Assembly: GCA_964636675.1 (NCBI GenBank)
Contig: CAZWUO010000198.1
Coordinates: 1-7,083, forward strand
DNA length: 7,083 nucleotides
From: JALUUH01 sp964636675
GTDB taxonomy: Bacteria; Pseudomonadota; Gammaproteobacteria; S012-40
Direction of reading: 5' to 3'
Part shown: piece by piece, positions 1 to 4,909 of the stretch
Layout: every line of letters begins with the position of its first letter
Position numbering within the stretch: position 1 is the stretch's first letter
Program-made: the position numbers and the translations under genes
Notes under the pieces: generated by a model
What the model saw: the letters and a program-made list of their open reading frames with translations, nothing else
What the model was told of the DNA's origin: nothing
Database searches by the model: none

Positions 1-74
1 TTGCCGTGGTGGTGTGGGGGCTGGGGGTTAGATACCCCTGGCTACCCGATTATGCAACAGAGCTTAATAAATAC

Positions 75-119
75 GTTTAAAGTAATTCATATGCTCAAAA
101 ACCCTGGTGCACTTTAAAC
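75..119. repeat. Perfect 9-base inverted repeat downstream of the ParE gene
   Basis: GTTTAAAGT at 75-83 is exactly complementary to ACTTTAAAC at 111-119, with a 27-base loop. It begins 7 bases past the parE stop codon. It has no GC-rich stem and no T-run, so it is not a typical intrinsic terminator. The left arm and the bases after it (75-93) also resemble the repeats found after brnA and higA. Its role is unknown. Confidence 0.45.
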
Positions 120-125
120 TTGATA

Positions 126-422
126 CTAAGCCAATACCTCATCAACTGGTAGAATTTCCCTGCCACTACGCATGGTAAGAATTGATACTTGTTTTTCTTC
201 AATTCTGTAGATGATACGGTAGTTGTCTAAGATTATTTCACGAAACTCGTCTAACTGAATTTCAGGAATTACGCGCCCACTTCGTGGGAATTTTTTTAGC
301 CGTTTAACGGATTCAAATACCGTATCTACCCAATCTGCTGCCGCAGATGGTTTATCTAACGCAATATATTCAGCTATTTCAAATACTCGATCAACTGCTA
401 AAGGTGACCAAACAATTTTCAC
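126..422 (-). CDS. parE: ParE/RelE-superfamily type II toxin
   Basis: This 98-residue protein matches the ParE toxin family in length and layout. An N-terminal beta strand (KIVWSPLA, residues 2-9) is followed by two helices with the usual aromatic and charged pattern (11-45), then a turn FPRSGR (45-50). The C-terminal sheet contains REIILDNYRIIYRIEE (61-76) and ends in the family-typical RSGREIL (85-91). Characterised ParE toxins poison DNA gyrase, while RelE relatives cleave mRNA on the ribosome; the sequence alone does not settle which applies. The start codon is GTG (422-420), overlapping the antitoxin stop as GTGA, so translation is coupled to the upstream antitoxin gene. The frame is intact and all C-terminal features are present, so the toxin is probably functional and held in check by its partner. 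Confidence 0.88.
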   Translation of the reverse strand: MKIVWSPLAVDRVFEIAEYIALDKPSAAADWVDTVFESVKRLKKFPRSGRVIPEIQLDEFREIILDNYRIIYRIEEKQVSILTMRSGREILPVDEVLA

Positions 423-700
423 TTATTAAGTCTCTTTAGCACTTTCTCTTTTGCAGCTTCATGTGAAATTCCTTCCCCAGCATCAATTTGGGCAATCGAA
501 ACTTCGATGTCTTCATATAACCCAATTTTGTCTTGCATAGACTCATATTCAGTAACATCAAGTAGCACTGCTACACCTTTGCCATGCTGGGTAATGACCA
601 AAGGTCGTTTGGTATCATGGACTTGCTTAAGAAAGGAGGCCACGCCAGAGCGAAACTCTGACAGTGGGCGGATATCTTCGTGTATTTTTAATCTGCGCAT
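419..700 (-). CDS. phd: Phd/YefM-family antitoxin
   Basis: This 93-residue protein is the antitoxin partner of the downstream ParE-type toxin. The N-terminal DNA-binding and dimerisation part carries the family pattern DIRPLSEFR (9-17), FLKQVHDTKRPLVITQHGKG (23-42) and VAVLLDVTEYESM (43-55). The remaining acidic and helical tail (56-93) is the region that normally wraps the toxin. Proteins of this family neutralise the toxin and repress their own operon. The ATG at 700 is preceded by AGGTG four bases upstream, a good ribosome-binding site. A promoter with a consensus -35 box lies just upstream, so the transcript leader would be very short. Antitoxin-first order and a 4-base overlap with the toxin gene are standard for this class. 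Confidence 0.88.
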   Translation of the reverse strand: MRRLKIHEDIRPLSEFRSGVASFLKQVHDTKRPLVITQHGKGVAVLLDVTEYESMQDKIGLYEDIEVSIAQIDAGEGISHEAAKEKVLKRLNK

Positions 701-706
701 ATATCA

Positions 707-735
707 CCTATAACGTACAATTAATAGGCTGTCAA
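707..735 (-). promoter_or_regulatory. Promoter of the phd-parE operon
   Basis: On the minus strand TTGACA (735-730) is a perfect sigma-70 -35 box, followed after 17 bases by TATAGG (712-707), which matches four of six -10 positions. The predicted start of transcription falls near base 700, close to the ATG, so the message would be leaderless or nearly so, unless another promoter upstream also reads through. The -35 box lies about ten bases from the repeat block at 737-768. Confidence 0.6.
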
Positions 736-746
736 TTTGGTTGTTT

Positions 747-768
747 AGAGTTACGGCTCATATGTGTT
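747..768 (-). repeat. Module-end repeat, copy A, after brnA
   Basis: These 22 bases match 1670-1691 with a single difference (G at 756, T at 1679). On the minus strand the core begins AACACATATGAG exactly 8 bases after the brnA stop codon, the same distance as copy B after higA. A second shared block, GGTTGTTTA (739-747), is directly adjacent here but is separated from the first block by about 35 bases in copy B. The function is unknown; an integron attC-like or other cassette boundary is one possibility. Confidence 0.6.
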
Positions 769-776
769 ATGTACAT

Positions 777-986
777 TTATGCCCAATTTACTCTAAGTTC
801 TTTATGAGTATCTGCACAGTCTCTAAGGTACAAATTAATTAAACTTTGGTAGGGAATACCTTTTTCTTCAGCCATATTTTTGAAATACTCAATAGTATCT
901 TCATCAAGTCGGATAGTAACTTGCTTTTTGTGTTTTTTAGAATATGGGTTTTTGATCGATTTTGAAAAATTATAATTATCGCGCAT
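777..986 (-). CDS. brnA: BrnA-family antitoxin
   Basis: This 69-residue protein is the antitoxin of the BrnT-BrnA type II system. After a basic, flexible N-terminus (1-20) comes the ribbon-helix-helix signature KKQVTIRLDEDTIEYFKN (20-37) followed by GIPYQSLINLYLRDCA (43-58). This is typical of BrnA proteins, which dimerise, bind the operon promoter as repressors and cap the toxin. Length is normal for the family or slightly short. The ATG at 986 lies inside the end of brnT (11-base overlap) and is preceded by GAGGGG (999-994) seven bases upstream, a strong ribosome-binding site that would favour antitoxin over toxin synthesis. The palindrome upstream of brnT is its likely operator. Confidence 0.9.
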   Translation of the reverse strand: MRDNYNFSKSIKNPYSKKHKKQVTIRLDEDTIEYFKNMAEEKGIPYQSLINLYLRDCADTHKELRVNWA

Positions 987-1275
987 GACGGAACCCCTCG
1001 TACTGATTAGTTTCAGATTTATTTGCTTTACGGGCAGATATGATTCTTATTGAGTGACCACGTTTCCGATAACAATGGCACACAACTAAAAGCCGTAATT
1101 GAGAGCAAAGACCTAACAAAATATAGCGATCTTCATCATCAGAATGGTTTGGATCAGGAATTAAGCGTGCGTTATCATCATCAAATACCAATATTGCTTC
1201 ATCAAATGAAATACCATGTTTCTTTTGATTACTAGTATTCTTACGCTCATCCCACGTGAATTTGAACTCGCTCAT
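976..1275 (-). CDS. brnT: BrnT-family ribonuclease toxin
   Basis: This 99-residue protein matches BrnT toxins, RelE-like RNases that slow translation and whose expression responds to stress in Brucella. Visible family marks are the N-terminal FTWDERKNTSNQKKHGISFDEA (6-27), the segment IPDPNHSDDEDRYILLG (39-55), the core strands LRLLVVCHCYR (60-70) and the C-terminal RIISARKANKSETNQYE (77-93). The KHG near residue 20 and the RIISAR strand are the most conserved parts of the family. The ATG at 1275 sits only six bases from the -10 element, so the message is probably nearly leaderless; an obvious Shine-Dalgarno sequence is absent, unlike brnA. Toxin-first order is normal for brnTA. The gene is intact. 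Confidence 0.92.
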   Translation of the reverse strand: MSEFKFTWDERKNTSNQKKHGISFDEAILVFDDDNARLIPDPNHSDDEDRYILLGLCSQLRLLVVCHCYRKRGHSIRIISARKANKSETNQYEGFRHAR

Positions 1276-1281
1276 AGTTAA

Positions 1282-1309
1282 ATTATAACTACAATGTAAT
1301 TATATTCAA
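1282..1309 (-). promoter_or_regulatory. Promoter of the brnTA operon
   Basis: On the minus strand TTGAAT (1309-1304) and a perfect TATAAT (1287-1282) are separated by 16 bases. This is the only good sigma-70 pair directly upstream of brnT. The operator-like palindrome fills the spacer. Confidence 0.7.
1285..1303. promoter_or_regulatory. Palindromic operator, probable BrnA binding site
   Basis: ATAACTACAATGTAATTAT is a 19-base palindrome about a central base, with one mismatched pair (positions 5 and 15). It fills the spacer between the -35 and -10 boxes and overlaps the -10 by three bases, so a bound protein would block RNA polymerase. Autorepression through a palindrome by the ribbon-helix-helix antitoxin is the known behaviour of BrnA; assigning this site to BrnA is inference. 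Confidence 0.65.
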
Positions 1310-1332
1310 GTTCGATAATTATCCTTTATTTT

Positions 1333-1580
1333 TCAGATATATAACGACCTAATAACCCGCGTTTTGTTGGAAGCCTGAATTCCTTTGGATAGTGTTGCAT
1401 CGGGTGTTTCAACAAGAAGGTGTAATGGTTGCTCATAAGGCAATAAGCATGCACTACTCAGTTAAAACGCTCACAGACCTGTGCAAGCACATTGATGAAA
1501 CTCTCCTGATCATTCTTTTCCAGATAAATATCCTCACGCCCATCACCGCGCGAAGTGACATGATAGAATGTGGGAGTGAT
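1333..1580 (-). pseudogene. RAYT / IS200-like (Y1, HUH) transposase remnant
   Basis: Reading the minus strand from 1565 gives YHVTSRGDGREDIYLEKNDQ, then ESFINVLAQVCERFN, a TGA stop at 1460-1458, and VVHAYCLMSNHY. Restoring one lost base near 1420-1423 continues with HLLVETPDATLSKG. This is the N-terminal half of a REP-associated tyrosine transposase (Transposase_17 family), including the HUH metal-binding motif HYH once the frameshift is repaired. The true start is not recognisable: TAA at 1583-1581 is in frame. After LSKG the homology becomes patchy (NKTRVIRSLY) and ends at a stop at 1335-1333. The catalytic tyrosine region is absent. At least one nonsense mutation, one frameshift and a 3' deletion make it inactive. 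An open frame on the plus strand here (1392-1625) is only its antisense shadow. Confidence 0.8.
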
Positions 1581-1669
1581 TTATTGAGCAGCGACGATGA
1601 CAGACGAAGCATTCGATTTTATTAATTGGTTGTTTAAATAACCGAATAAGAGAGTTATTGCCTATTGAC

Positions 1670-1691
1670 AGAGTTACGTCTCATATGTGTT
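1670..1691 (-). repeat. Module-end repeat, copy B, after higA
   Basis: This matches 747-768 at 21 of 22 positions in the same orientation. On the minus strand it begins AACACATATGAG exactly 8 bases after the higA stop codon. The partner block GGTTGTTTA lies at 1628-1636, about 35 bases away. The intervening stretch contains a short direct repeat AGAGTTA (1651-1657 and 1670-1676), consistent with a small insertion or duplication relative to copy A. Confidence 0.6.
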
Positions 1692-1699
1692 GGCTGTGG

Positions 1700-1975
1700 C
1701 TATCGAATTGAGACCTCAACTTTACGACCGAGCACAGAAGCAAACTTCTCTAATGTGGATAGCTTGATATCTTCGGCATGATTTTCAATTCGAGAAATCG
1801 CTGATTTTTTTGTGTTTAACATTTTGGCTATTTCTTCCTGGGTTAGACCAGAAGCTTCACGCGCTTGACGAAGAAGTGCACCAATTTTAAAAGCTTGGTA
1901 ACCCTCCTCATAATTTTCATCAAATTCGGAATCTAAAGCTCTTCGTTTACTAATATATTTCTGTAAATCACTCAT
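1700..1975 (-). CDS. higA: HigA-type XRE-family antitoxin, partner toxin broken
   Basis: This 91-residue protein has a short leader (1-32, including KYISKRRALDSEFDENYEEG) and then a full helix-turn-helix domain of the XRE/HTH_3 type. That domain runs from about 33 to 86: IGALLRQAREASGLTQEEIA, then KKSAISRIENHAEDI and LSTLEKFASVLG. The pattern is characteristic of HigA antitoxins paired with Gp49/HigB-type RelE-fold toxins; these bind the toxin and repress the operon. The ATG at 1975 overlaps the toxin stop as ATGA, and AGGTG lies just upstream. The antitoxin frame is intact, but the toxin gene has lost its 5' half and the operon promoter with it, so how higA is now transcribed is unclear. It could act as an orphan antitoxin or simply be decaying. 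Confidence 0.88.
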   Translation of the reverse strand: MSDLQKYISKRRALDSEFDENYEEGYQAFKIGALLRQAREASGLTQEEIAKMLNTKKSAISRIENHAEDIKLSTLEKFASVLGRKVEVSIR

Positions 1976-2151
1976 AGCACCTTTCGCCTTCTGAGGTAAT
2001 CTTTCTTTCGGGCTTCCGCGATCTGAATTCCCTTTTTAGGTGTTTTTTGAGTTTTTTTCTGGAATGCATGGTTGAGGATTACCAATTGCCCACCTTCCAG
2101 AAAACCCAACAATCGGAAAATATTGTTTCCAGCTTGCACCCGAACTTCCCA
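1972..2151 (-). pseudogene. higB: HigB/Gp49-type RelE-family toxin, 5'-truncated fragment
   Basis: The minus strand from 2151 encodes 59 residues: WEVRVQAGNNIFRLLGFLEG, GQLVILNHAFQKKTQKTPKK, then GIQIAEARKKDYLRRRKVL. This is the C-terminal half of a Gp49-like (HigB) ribosome-dependent mRNA interferase. The V-R-V-Q strand, the L-L-G-F strand, the HAFQKKTQKTP motif and the final A-R-x-x-x-Y helix are all recognisable. The N-terminal half (about 45-55 residues in relatives) is missing. Upstream of W the frame enters the palindromic element at 2153 and meets a TAA stop at 2169-2167. No start codon or promoter remains, so no functional toxin is expected. The stop overlaps higA by four bases, the usual higBA arrangement. 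Confidence 0.85.
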
Positions 2152-2152
2152 A

Positions 2153-2317
2153 ATATACCCGTGGCGTTATAGATTTAGGTTTTTAGTGTACGTGATATTC
2201 CTTTCATGACGAGGCGAAATGACGCGTAATAGCCGGTCTATTGCAAGGAATTTCAACGAAGTCATGGAAGGAATAGGGCGTGTAATAAGGCCTAAATCTA
2301 TAACACCACGGGTATAT
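2153..2317. mobile_element. MITE-like concentric palindrome, 165 bases
   Basis: The termini 2153-2179 and 2291-2317 are inverted repeats matching at 26 of 27 positions, starting ATATACCCGTGG. Nested inside are a 14-base pair of arms with one mismatch (2197-2210 and 2261-2274), GAAAT/ATTTC (2216-2220 and 2250-2254), and AATAG/CTATT (2228-2232 and 2238-2242). All are centred on base 2235, so the whole element can fold into one long hairpin. It has no coding capacity. Size, near-identical termini and position inside two broken genes fit a miniature inverted-repeat transposable element. The TA-rich ends make a TA or TATA target duplication possible but not provable here. The family is not recognised. 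Confidence 0.75.
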
Positions 2318-3134
2318 CATTTGCGTAATAGCCTTTTTCATGAACAGAAGCTAATTGGCGCATTAGATACTTATCATTTCCAATAATTTTCGATAATGTA
2401 TCTTTTGATGACAAATGCATTGCTGGACTAGCACACAGTGCAATTATGGCTTCCTTCTTTTTTTCTTTTAATCTCTCATGAAAATTCATTGCGGTTTCAA
2501 ATTGTTTAATATCAGAAATAAAAATATCATTTCCGAACTGGATAAAGTCGATAAACGGTGTAATTTGAAAACGTGGATCATTATCTATTGTTATAATTAA
2601 CTCATTTTTTATCGTCTCAAAGCCAAAATACTTCTTTGATGTTTTATTTACTGACCAAGCCCCACTTATATAACGAAAAGCAAACACACTTTTTTCTGAA
2701 TTCCCAAACGTCAATTGAATAGCGTAAGCATTATATTTATTGAGTTCAGTTTTTTCGACTATATAGCTCATATCCTTTGAGGATATAAGTTCTGGAATTT
2801 GTGAAAAATCTGTTGCCGAACTTTCAACATAAAAAAACCTATTATCTTGATTTGTGTTAATTGTACGAAGTTCGCTAATGTGTTCATAACCATTGATACA
2901 ATTAGTAACATAAGTTTTAAACTTTAGCTTATGGTCACTGTGGACTTTCAGTTTTTGAATATCTAAGAATCGTTTTTCCTTATTTCTAGTATTAACTTTA
3001 ACTACATAGACATTTACTATTGCATCAGAAAAATCCTTTTCCTTTAGGTTCTTTAGTTTCAAACTTAGCGAAACTTCATCTAGTTGATTCTGAATCAACT
3101 CAGATGTTATATTTTCAGCCTTTGTACTTTCCAT
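2298..3134 (-). CDS. kwaB: KwaB-like DUF4868 protein (Kiwa defence), 3' end replaced by MITE
   Basis: The product has 278 residues, no membrane segment and a charged N-terminal half. The C-terminal half has the DUF4868 pattern: hydrophobic ITPFIDFIQFGNDIFISD (191-208), the F-E helix KQFETAMNFHERLKEKKKEA (210-229), then SKIIGNDKYLMRQLASVHEK (248-267) and GYYAND. KwaB is the cytoplasmic, DNA-interacting effector partner of membrane protein KwaA in Kiwa. The gene overlaps kwaA by 20 bases; a GGAG lies 13 bases before the ATG, so coupling to kwaA is likely. The last five residues (IPVVL) and the TAG stop come from the palindromic element at 2153-2317. Relatives usually continue some 35-45 residues past this point, as far as I recall, so the protein is probably truncated and may be inactive. 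Family assignment is from remembered patterns, not a search. Confidence 0.65.
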   Translation of the reverse strand: MESTKAENITSELIQNQLDEVSLSLKLKNLKEKDFSDAIVNVYVVKVNTRNKEKRFLDIQKLKVHSDHKLKFKTYVTNCINGYEHISELRTINTNQDNRFFYVESSATDFSQIPELISSKDMSYIVEKTELNKYNAYAIQLTFGNSEKSVFAFRYISGAWSVNKTSKKYFGFETIKNELIITIDNDPRFQITPFIDFIQFGNDIFISDIKQFETAMNFHERLKEKKKEAIIALCASPAMHLSSKDTLSKIIGNDKYLMRQLASVHEKGYYANDIPVVL

Positions 3135-3765
3135 AGTTTATTTTTTTCTCCGCTATTGATATCTTTGGAAATAAGAAATGGACTCCCGCCGTCTCCTTAA
3201 TTTCGACATATTCATTCGATGGCAAAACCTCACCTAAACAAAGCGCAGTTTTTTCATTTTCGACATCCCTTCCAACTTCTTTATAAGACACCTTATATAA
3301 GCGTATACCCATTAACAAAAACATAGGATTCAACAAAGATATTTGCTCTTTATGAATAAATGAAAACATAAAACAAAGAAAGACAACAAGAGAAATAATT
3401 GATTGCCAGCTGTCATAATCAAAAGCAAATAAACCAATAAGAAATGGTAATGTATAATTTAGCATATCACCTCTTATTAAATCTGCTTTTATTATAGTAA
3501 CCGCAGTTCCACCTTCTTGCGCTGTTAATAAATTTCGCATAAGTGGCCCAACAACAATTACGGCTAATGAAGATGAAAATATATAAAATAACGCCCACGA
3601 ACTAACATACAAATTCCATGACAAATCACCAAAAGGAATGCCGATATCTTCAGAACTAATGTCTCTAATAAATAATATTAGAAATAATGGATAGTATGCC
3701 GACATAAAGACAGTAAACTCTACCCACAATTTTGGAGCCAATTCATTAGGCTTGTGATTTATCAT
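3115..3765 (-). CDS. kwaA: KwaA-like membrane protein (Kiwa anti-phage defence)
   Basis: The 216-residue product has four predicted membrane segments: 15-34 (with SAYYPLFLILFI), 52-74, 101-115 and 120-137. A hydrophobic stretch LLNPMFLLMGIRLYKV (144-159) follows, then a soluble C-terminal tail (160-216) rich in charged residues. The N-P-x-x-L-x-G-x-x-x-Y-x-V signature after the last helix and the Y-P-L-F-L-I-L-F segment in the first match KwaA proteins as I know them. In Kiwa, KwaA assembles in the inner membrane, senses phage attack and recruits KwaB. The immediate 3' neighbour, a DUF4868 protein overlapping by 20 bases, strongly supports the assignment. Base composition is visibly AT-richer than in the nuo genes, consistent with horizontal acquisition. 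The ATG at 3765 lacks a clear Shine-Dalgarno sequence (GGATTACCT upstream is weak). Confidence 0.68.
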   Translation of the reverse strand: MINHKPNELAPKLWVEFTVFMSAYYPLFLILFIRDISSEDIGIPFGDLSWNLYVSSWALFYIFSSSLAVIVVGPLMRNLLTAQEGGTAVTIIKADLIRGDMLNYTLPFLIGLFAFDYDSWQSIISLVVFLCFMFSFIHKEQISLLNPMFLLMGIRLYKVSYKEVGRDVENEKTALCLGEVLPSNEYVEIKETAGVHFLFPKISIAEKKINYGKYKG

Positions 3766-3812
3766 AGGTAATCCATATTTTCACTATTAATAATTGATAT
3801 TCATGTAATAAT

Positions 3813-3818
3813 ATTATA
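3813..3818 (-). promoter_or_regulatory. Candidate -10 box upstream of kwaA
   Basis: TATAAT on the minus strand lies 48 bases before the kwaA start codon. No good -35 box is found 16-18 bases upstream, so this is a weak call in a region where A/T-rich matches are common by chance. Confidence 0.3.
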
Positions 3819-3908
3819 AAACCATCTAACCGGATACGTATAACATCACATTCATAAATATTGAAATATACAGAAAGTGATTAATCCACCCTTACCTGTA
3901 TATTAAAA

Positions 3909-3974
3909 CAGCATAACAAAACAACACGTTTGCCTTGCTTTACCTATTTCAGCAAACGTCTAAGTATTATGCTG
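3909..3974. repeat. Two-step imperfect palindrome resembling an attC site
   Basis: The outer arms CAGCATAA (3909-3916) and TTATGCTG (3967-3974) are exactly complementary, as are the inner arms ACGTTTGC (3926-3933) and GCAAACGT (3952-3959). They are separated by unpaired stretches of 9 and 7 bases, with an 18-base loop. Two short stems with unequal internal loops over about 65 bases is the layout of integron attC sites. One end (GCATAAC) is close to an attC core, but the other (ATTATGC) lacks the required GTT. It may be a degenerate attC or an unrelated hairpin. Confidence 0.4.
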
Positions 3975-4051
3975 GGTATTTTACGTTCGGTTCTTGAATG
4001 TGTGTCCTGCCATTTTTACTTATTATTGGGACGATGGGCGTTTTTTGAATA

Positions 4052-4120
4052 GTCTTTTTTTATTATCAATATAAACCAAGTGGTTGTCACCATAACCCAA
4101 CAGTTAATATTAAAAAAGAC
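4052..4120. repeat. A/T-rich inverted repeat
   Basis: GTCTTTTTT (4052-4060) pairs with AAAAAAGAC (4112-4120). A small internal hairpin, TGGT with ACCA around TGTC (4081-4092), lies between them. The arms could give a T-run at the end of a stem on either strand, but the stem is not GC-rich, so a bidirectional terminator is only weakly supported. Confidence 0.3.
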
Positions 4121-4225
4121 ATTTTTTATAAGCTTATATACCCGTAACATTTAAGTATTATCGATGATGCCAAGGAAGTGCGGTGATGTTCACGCTTAAA
4201 TAATAGGTAATGTTGAGGACTAGGC

Positions 4226-4849
4226 TTATTCCGCAGCAGCCCATAGATAGTGGCTTGCGATCGAGCGATAAGGGCTCCATCGTTGGGCGATTTGCTGATA
4301 CTCTTCGATGCTCGCGTTGTCGCGTAAATTATAATGCCGGCATATGGTTTTCCGAATGATTAAATCGCCGACGGGAAATACGTCTAGTCTGCCGAGTGGA
4401 AACATCAAAAATATATCCGCGCTCCATACACCGATGCCGGGTAATTGGGTCAATATCTCGCGTATGCTGGCATCGTCTTTGTGCACGAGCTTGCGAAAGT
4501 TTAAGTCACCGCTTATTACCGCATGTGCAAGGCTGAGCACGTATCTGACTTTGTTTTTGGATAAACCACAGGCGCGTAAAGATTCTTCAGGCATCGCCAC
4601 TATTTTTTTTGCGCTAAAATAACGCCCGCCTTGCTTGACTAAAACACGCCGACTAATCGTAGCGGCGGCTTTGAGCGACAATTGCTGATTGATAATCGTT
4701 TGTACCAAGGAGTGAAAATGCGGCGCTTTTTTTGGCTCGGCCATGTAATCGCTATCGAGTACCAGACGTTTTGCAAATCCAGCCATGACCGGATCTACTT
4801 TGCGCAAATGCATATTTGCACGTTTAACGGTTAAAGGATCTAACGCCAT
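4226..4849 (-). CDS. DNA-3-methyladenine glycosylase II (AlkA-like, HhH-GPD)
   Basis: This 207-residue enzyme belongs to the HhH-GPD base-excision repair superfamily. It would remove alkylated bases such as 3-methyladenine from DNA, leaving an abasic site. The N-terminal helical part includes FHSLVQTIINQQLSLKAAAT (45-64), the usual entry of this fold, and CGLSKNKVRYVLSLA (94-108). The helix-hairpin-helix LPGIGVWSADIFLMFPLGR (136-154) leads into DVFPVGDLIIRK (156-167). Trp142 and Asp162 are 20 residues apart, as are Trp218 and catalytic Asp238 of E. coli AlkA, so Asp162 is the probable catalytic residue. It lacks the extra N-terminal domain of E. coli AlkA, as many compact bacterial homologues do. 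The start is preceded by AGGGAG three bases upstream. It lies 60 bases after nuoN without a visible terminator and may be co-transcribed with the nuo operon. Confidence 0.85.
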   Translation of the reverse strand: MALDPLTVKRANMHLRKVDPVMAGFAKRLVLDSDYMAEPKKAPHFHSLVQTIINQQLSLKAAATISRRVLVKQGGRYFSAKKIVAMPEESLRACGLSKNKVRYVLSLAHAVISGDLNFRKLVHKDDASIREILTQLPGIGVWSADIFLMFPLGRLDVFPVGDLIIRKTICRHYNLRDNASIEEYQQIAQRWSPYRSIASHYLWAAAE

Positions 4850-4909
4850 TAACTCCCTACTCCGGTAAATTTATTTTAATTGATATTGTGATCATCTAGA
4901 CCCTATTCT

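Larger units (their letters stand above)
3766..4225. other. AT-rich intergenic stretch between glycosylase and kwaA
   Basis: No convincing gene is present on either strand in this 460-base stretch. It holds a weak promoter candidate for kwaA, an attC-like palindrome (3909-3974) and an A/T-rich inverted repeat (4052-4120). It marks the boundary between the core genes on the right and the accessory block on the left. No tRNA gene or clear direct-repeat attachment site was seen. Confidence 0.6.

Noticed and set aside
26..32. GTTAGAT, a perfect match to the integron core GTTRRRY
   Set aside because: A 7-base degenerate match is expected often by chance; the sequence beside it is G-rich low complexity and I could not pair it with a second core or stems.
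26..40. GGGG...CCCC hairpin as an intrinsic terminator
   Set aside because: The stem is only four to five pairs and no T-run follows on either strand.
3..80. Open frame from the window edge ending VRYPWLPDYATELNKYV on the plus strand
   Set aside because: Only about 25 codons are visible and no family was recognised; another frame also gives a short Gly-rich ending, so I could not decide whether either is the tail of a real gene.
700..776. Full attC site between brnA and phd (CATAAC to GTTATAG, about 65 bases)
   Set aside because: The end boxes loosely fit, but I could not find complementary inner arms; only the repeat itself was kept.
1392..1625. 77-residue open frame on the plus strand
   Set aside because: It is the antisense of the RAYT transposase remnant, has no recognisable family pattern, and its composition is explained by the minus-strand gene fossil.
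4052..4120. Bidirectional intrinsic terminator between the glycosylase gene and kwaA
   Set aside because: The arms are A/T-rich with a long interior and no strong GC stem; listed only as an inverted repeat.
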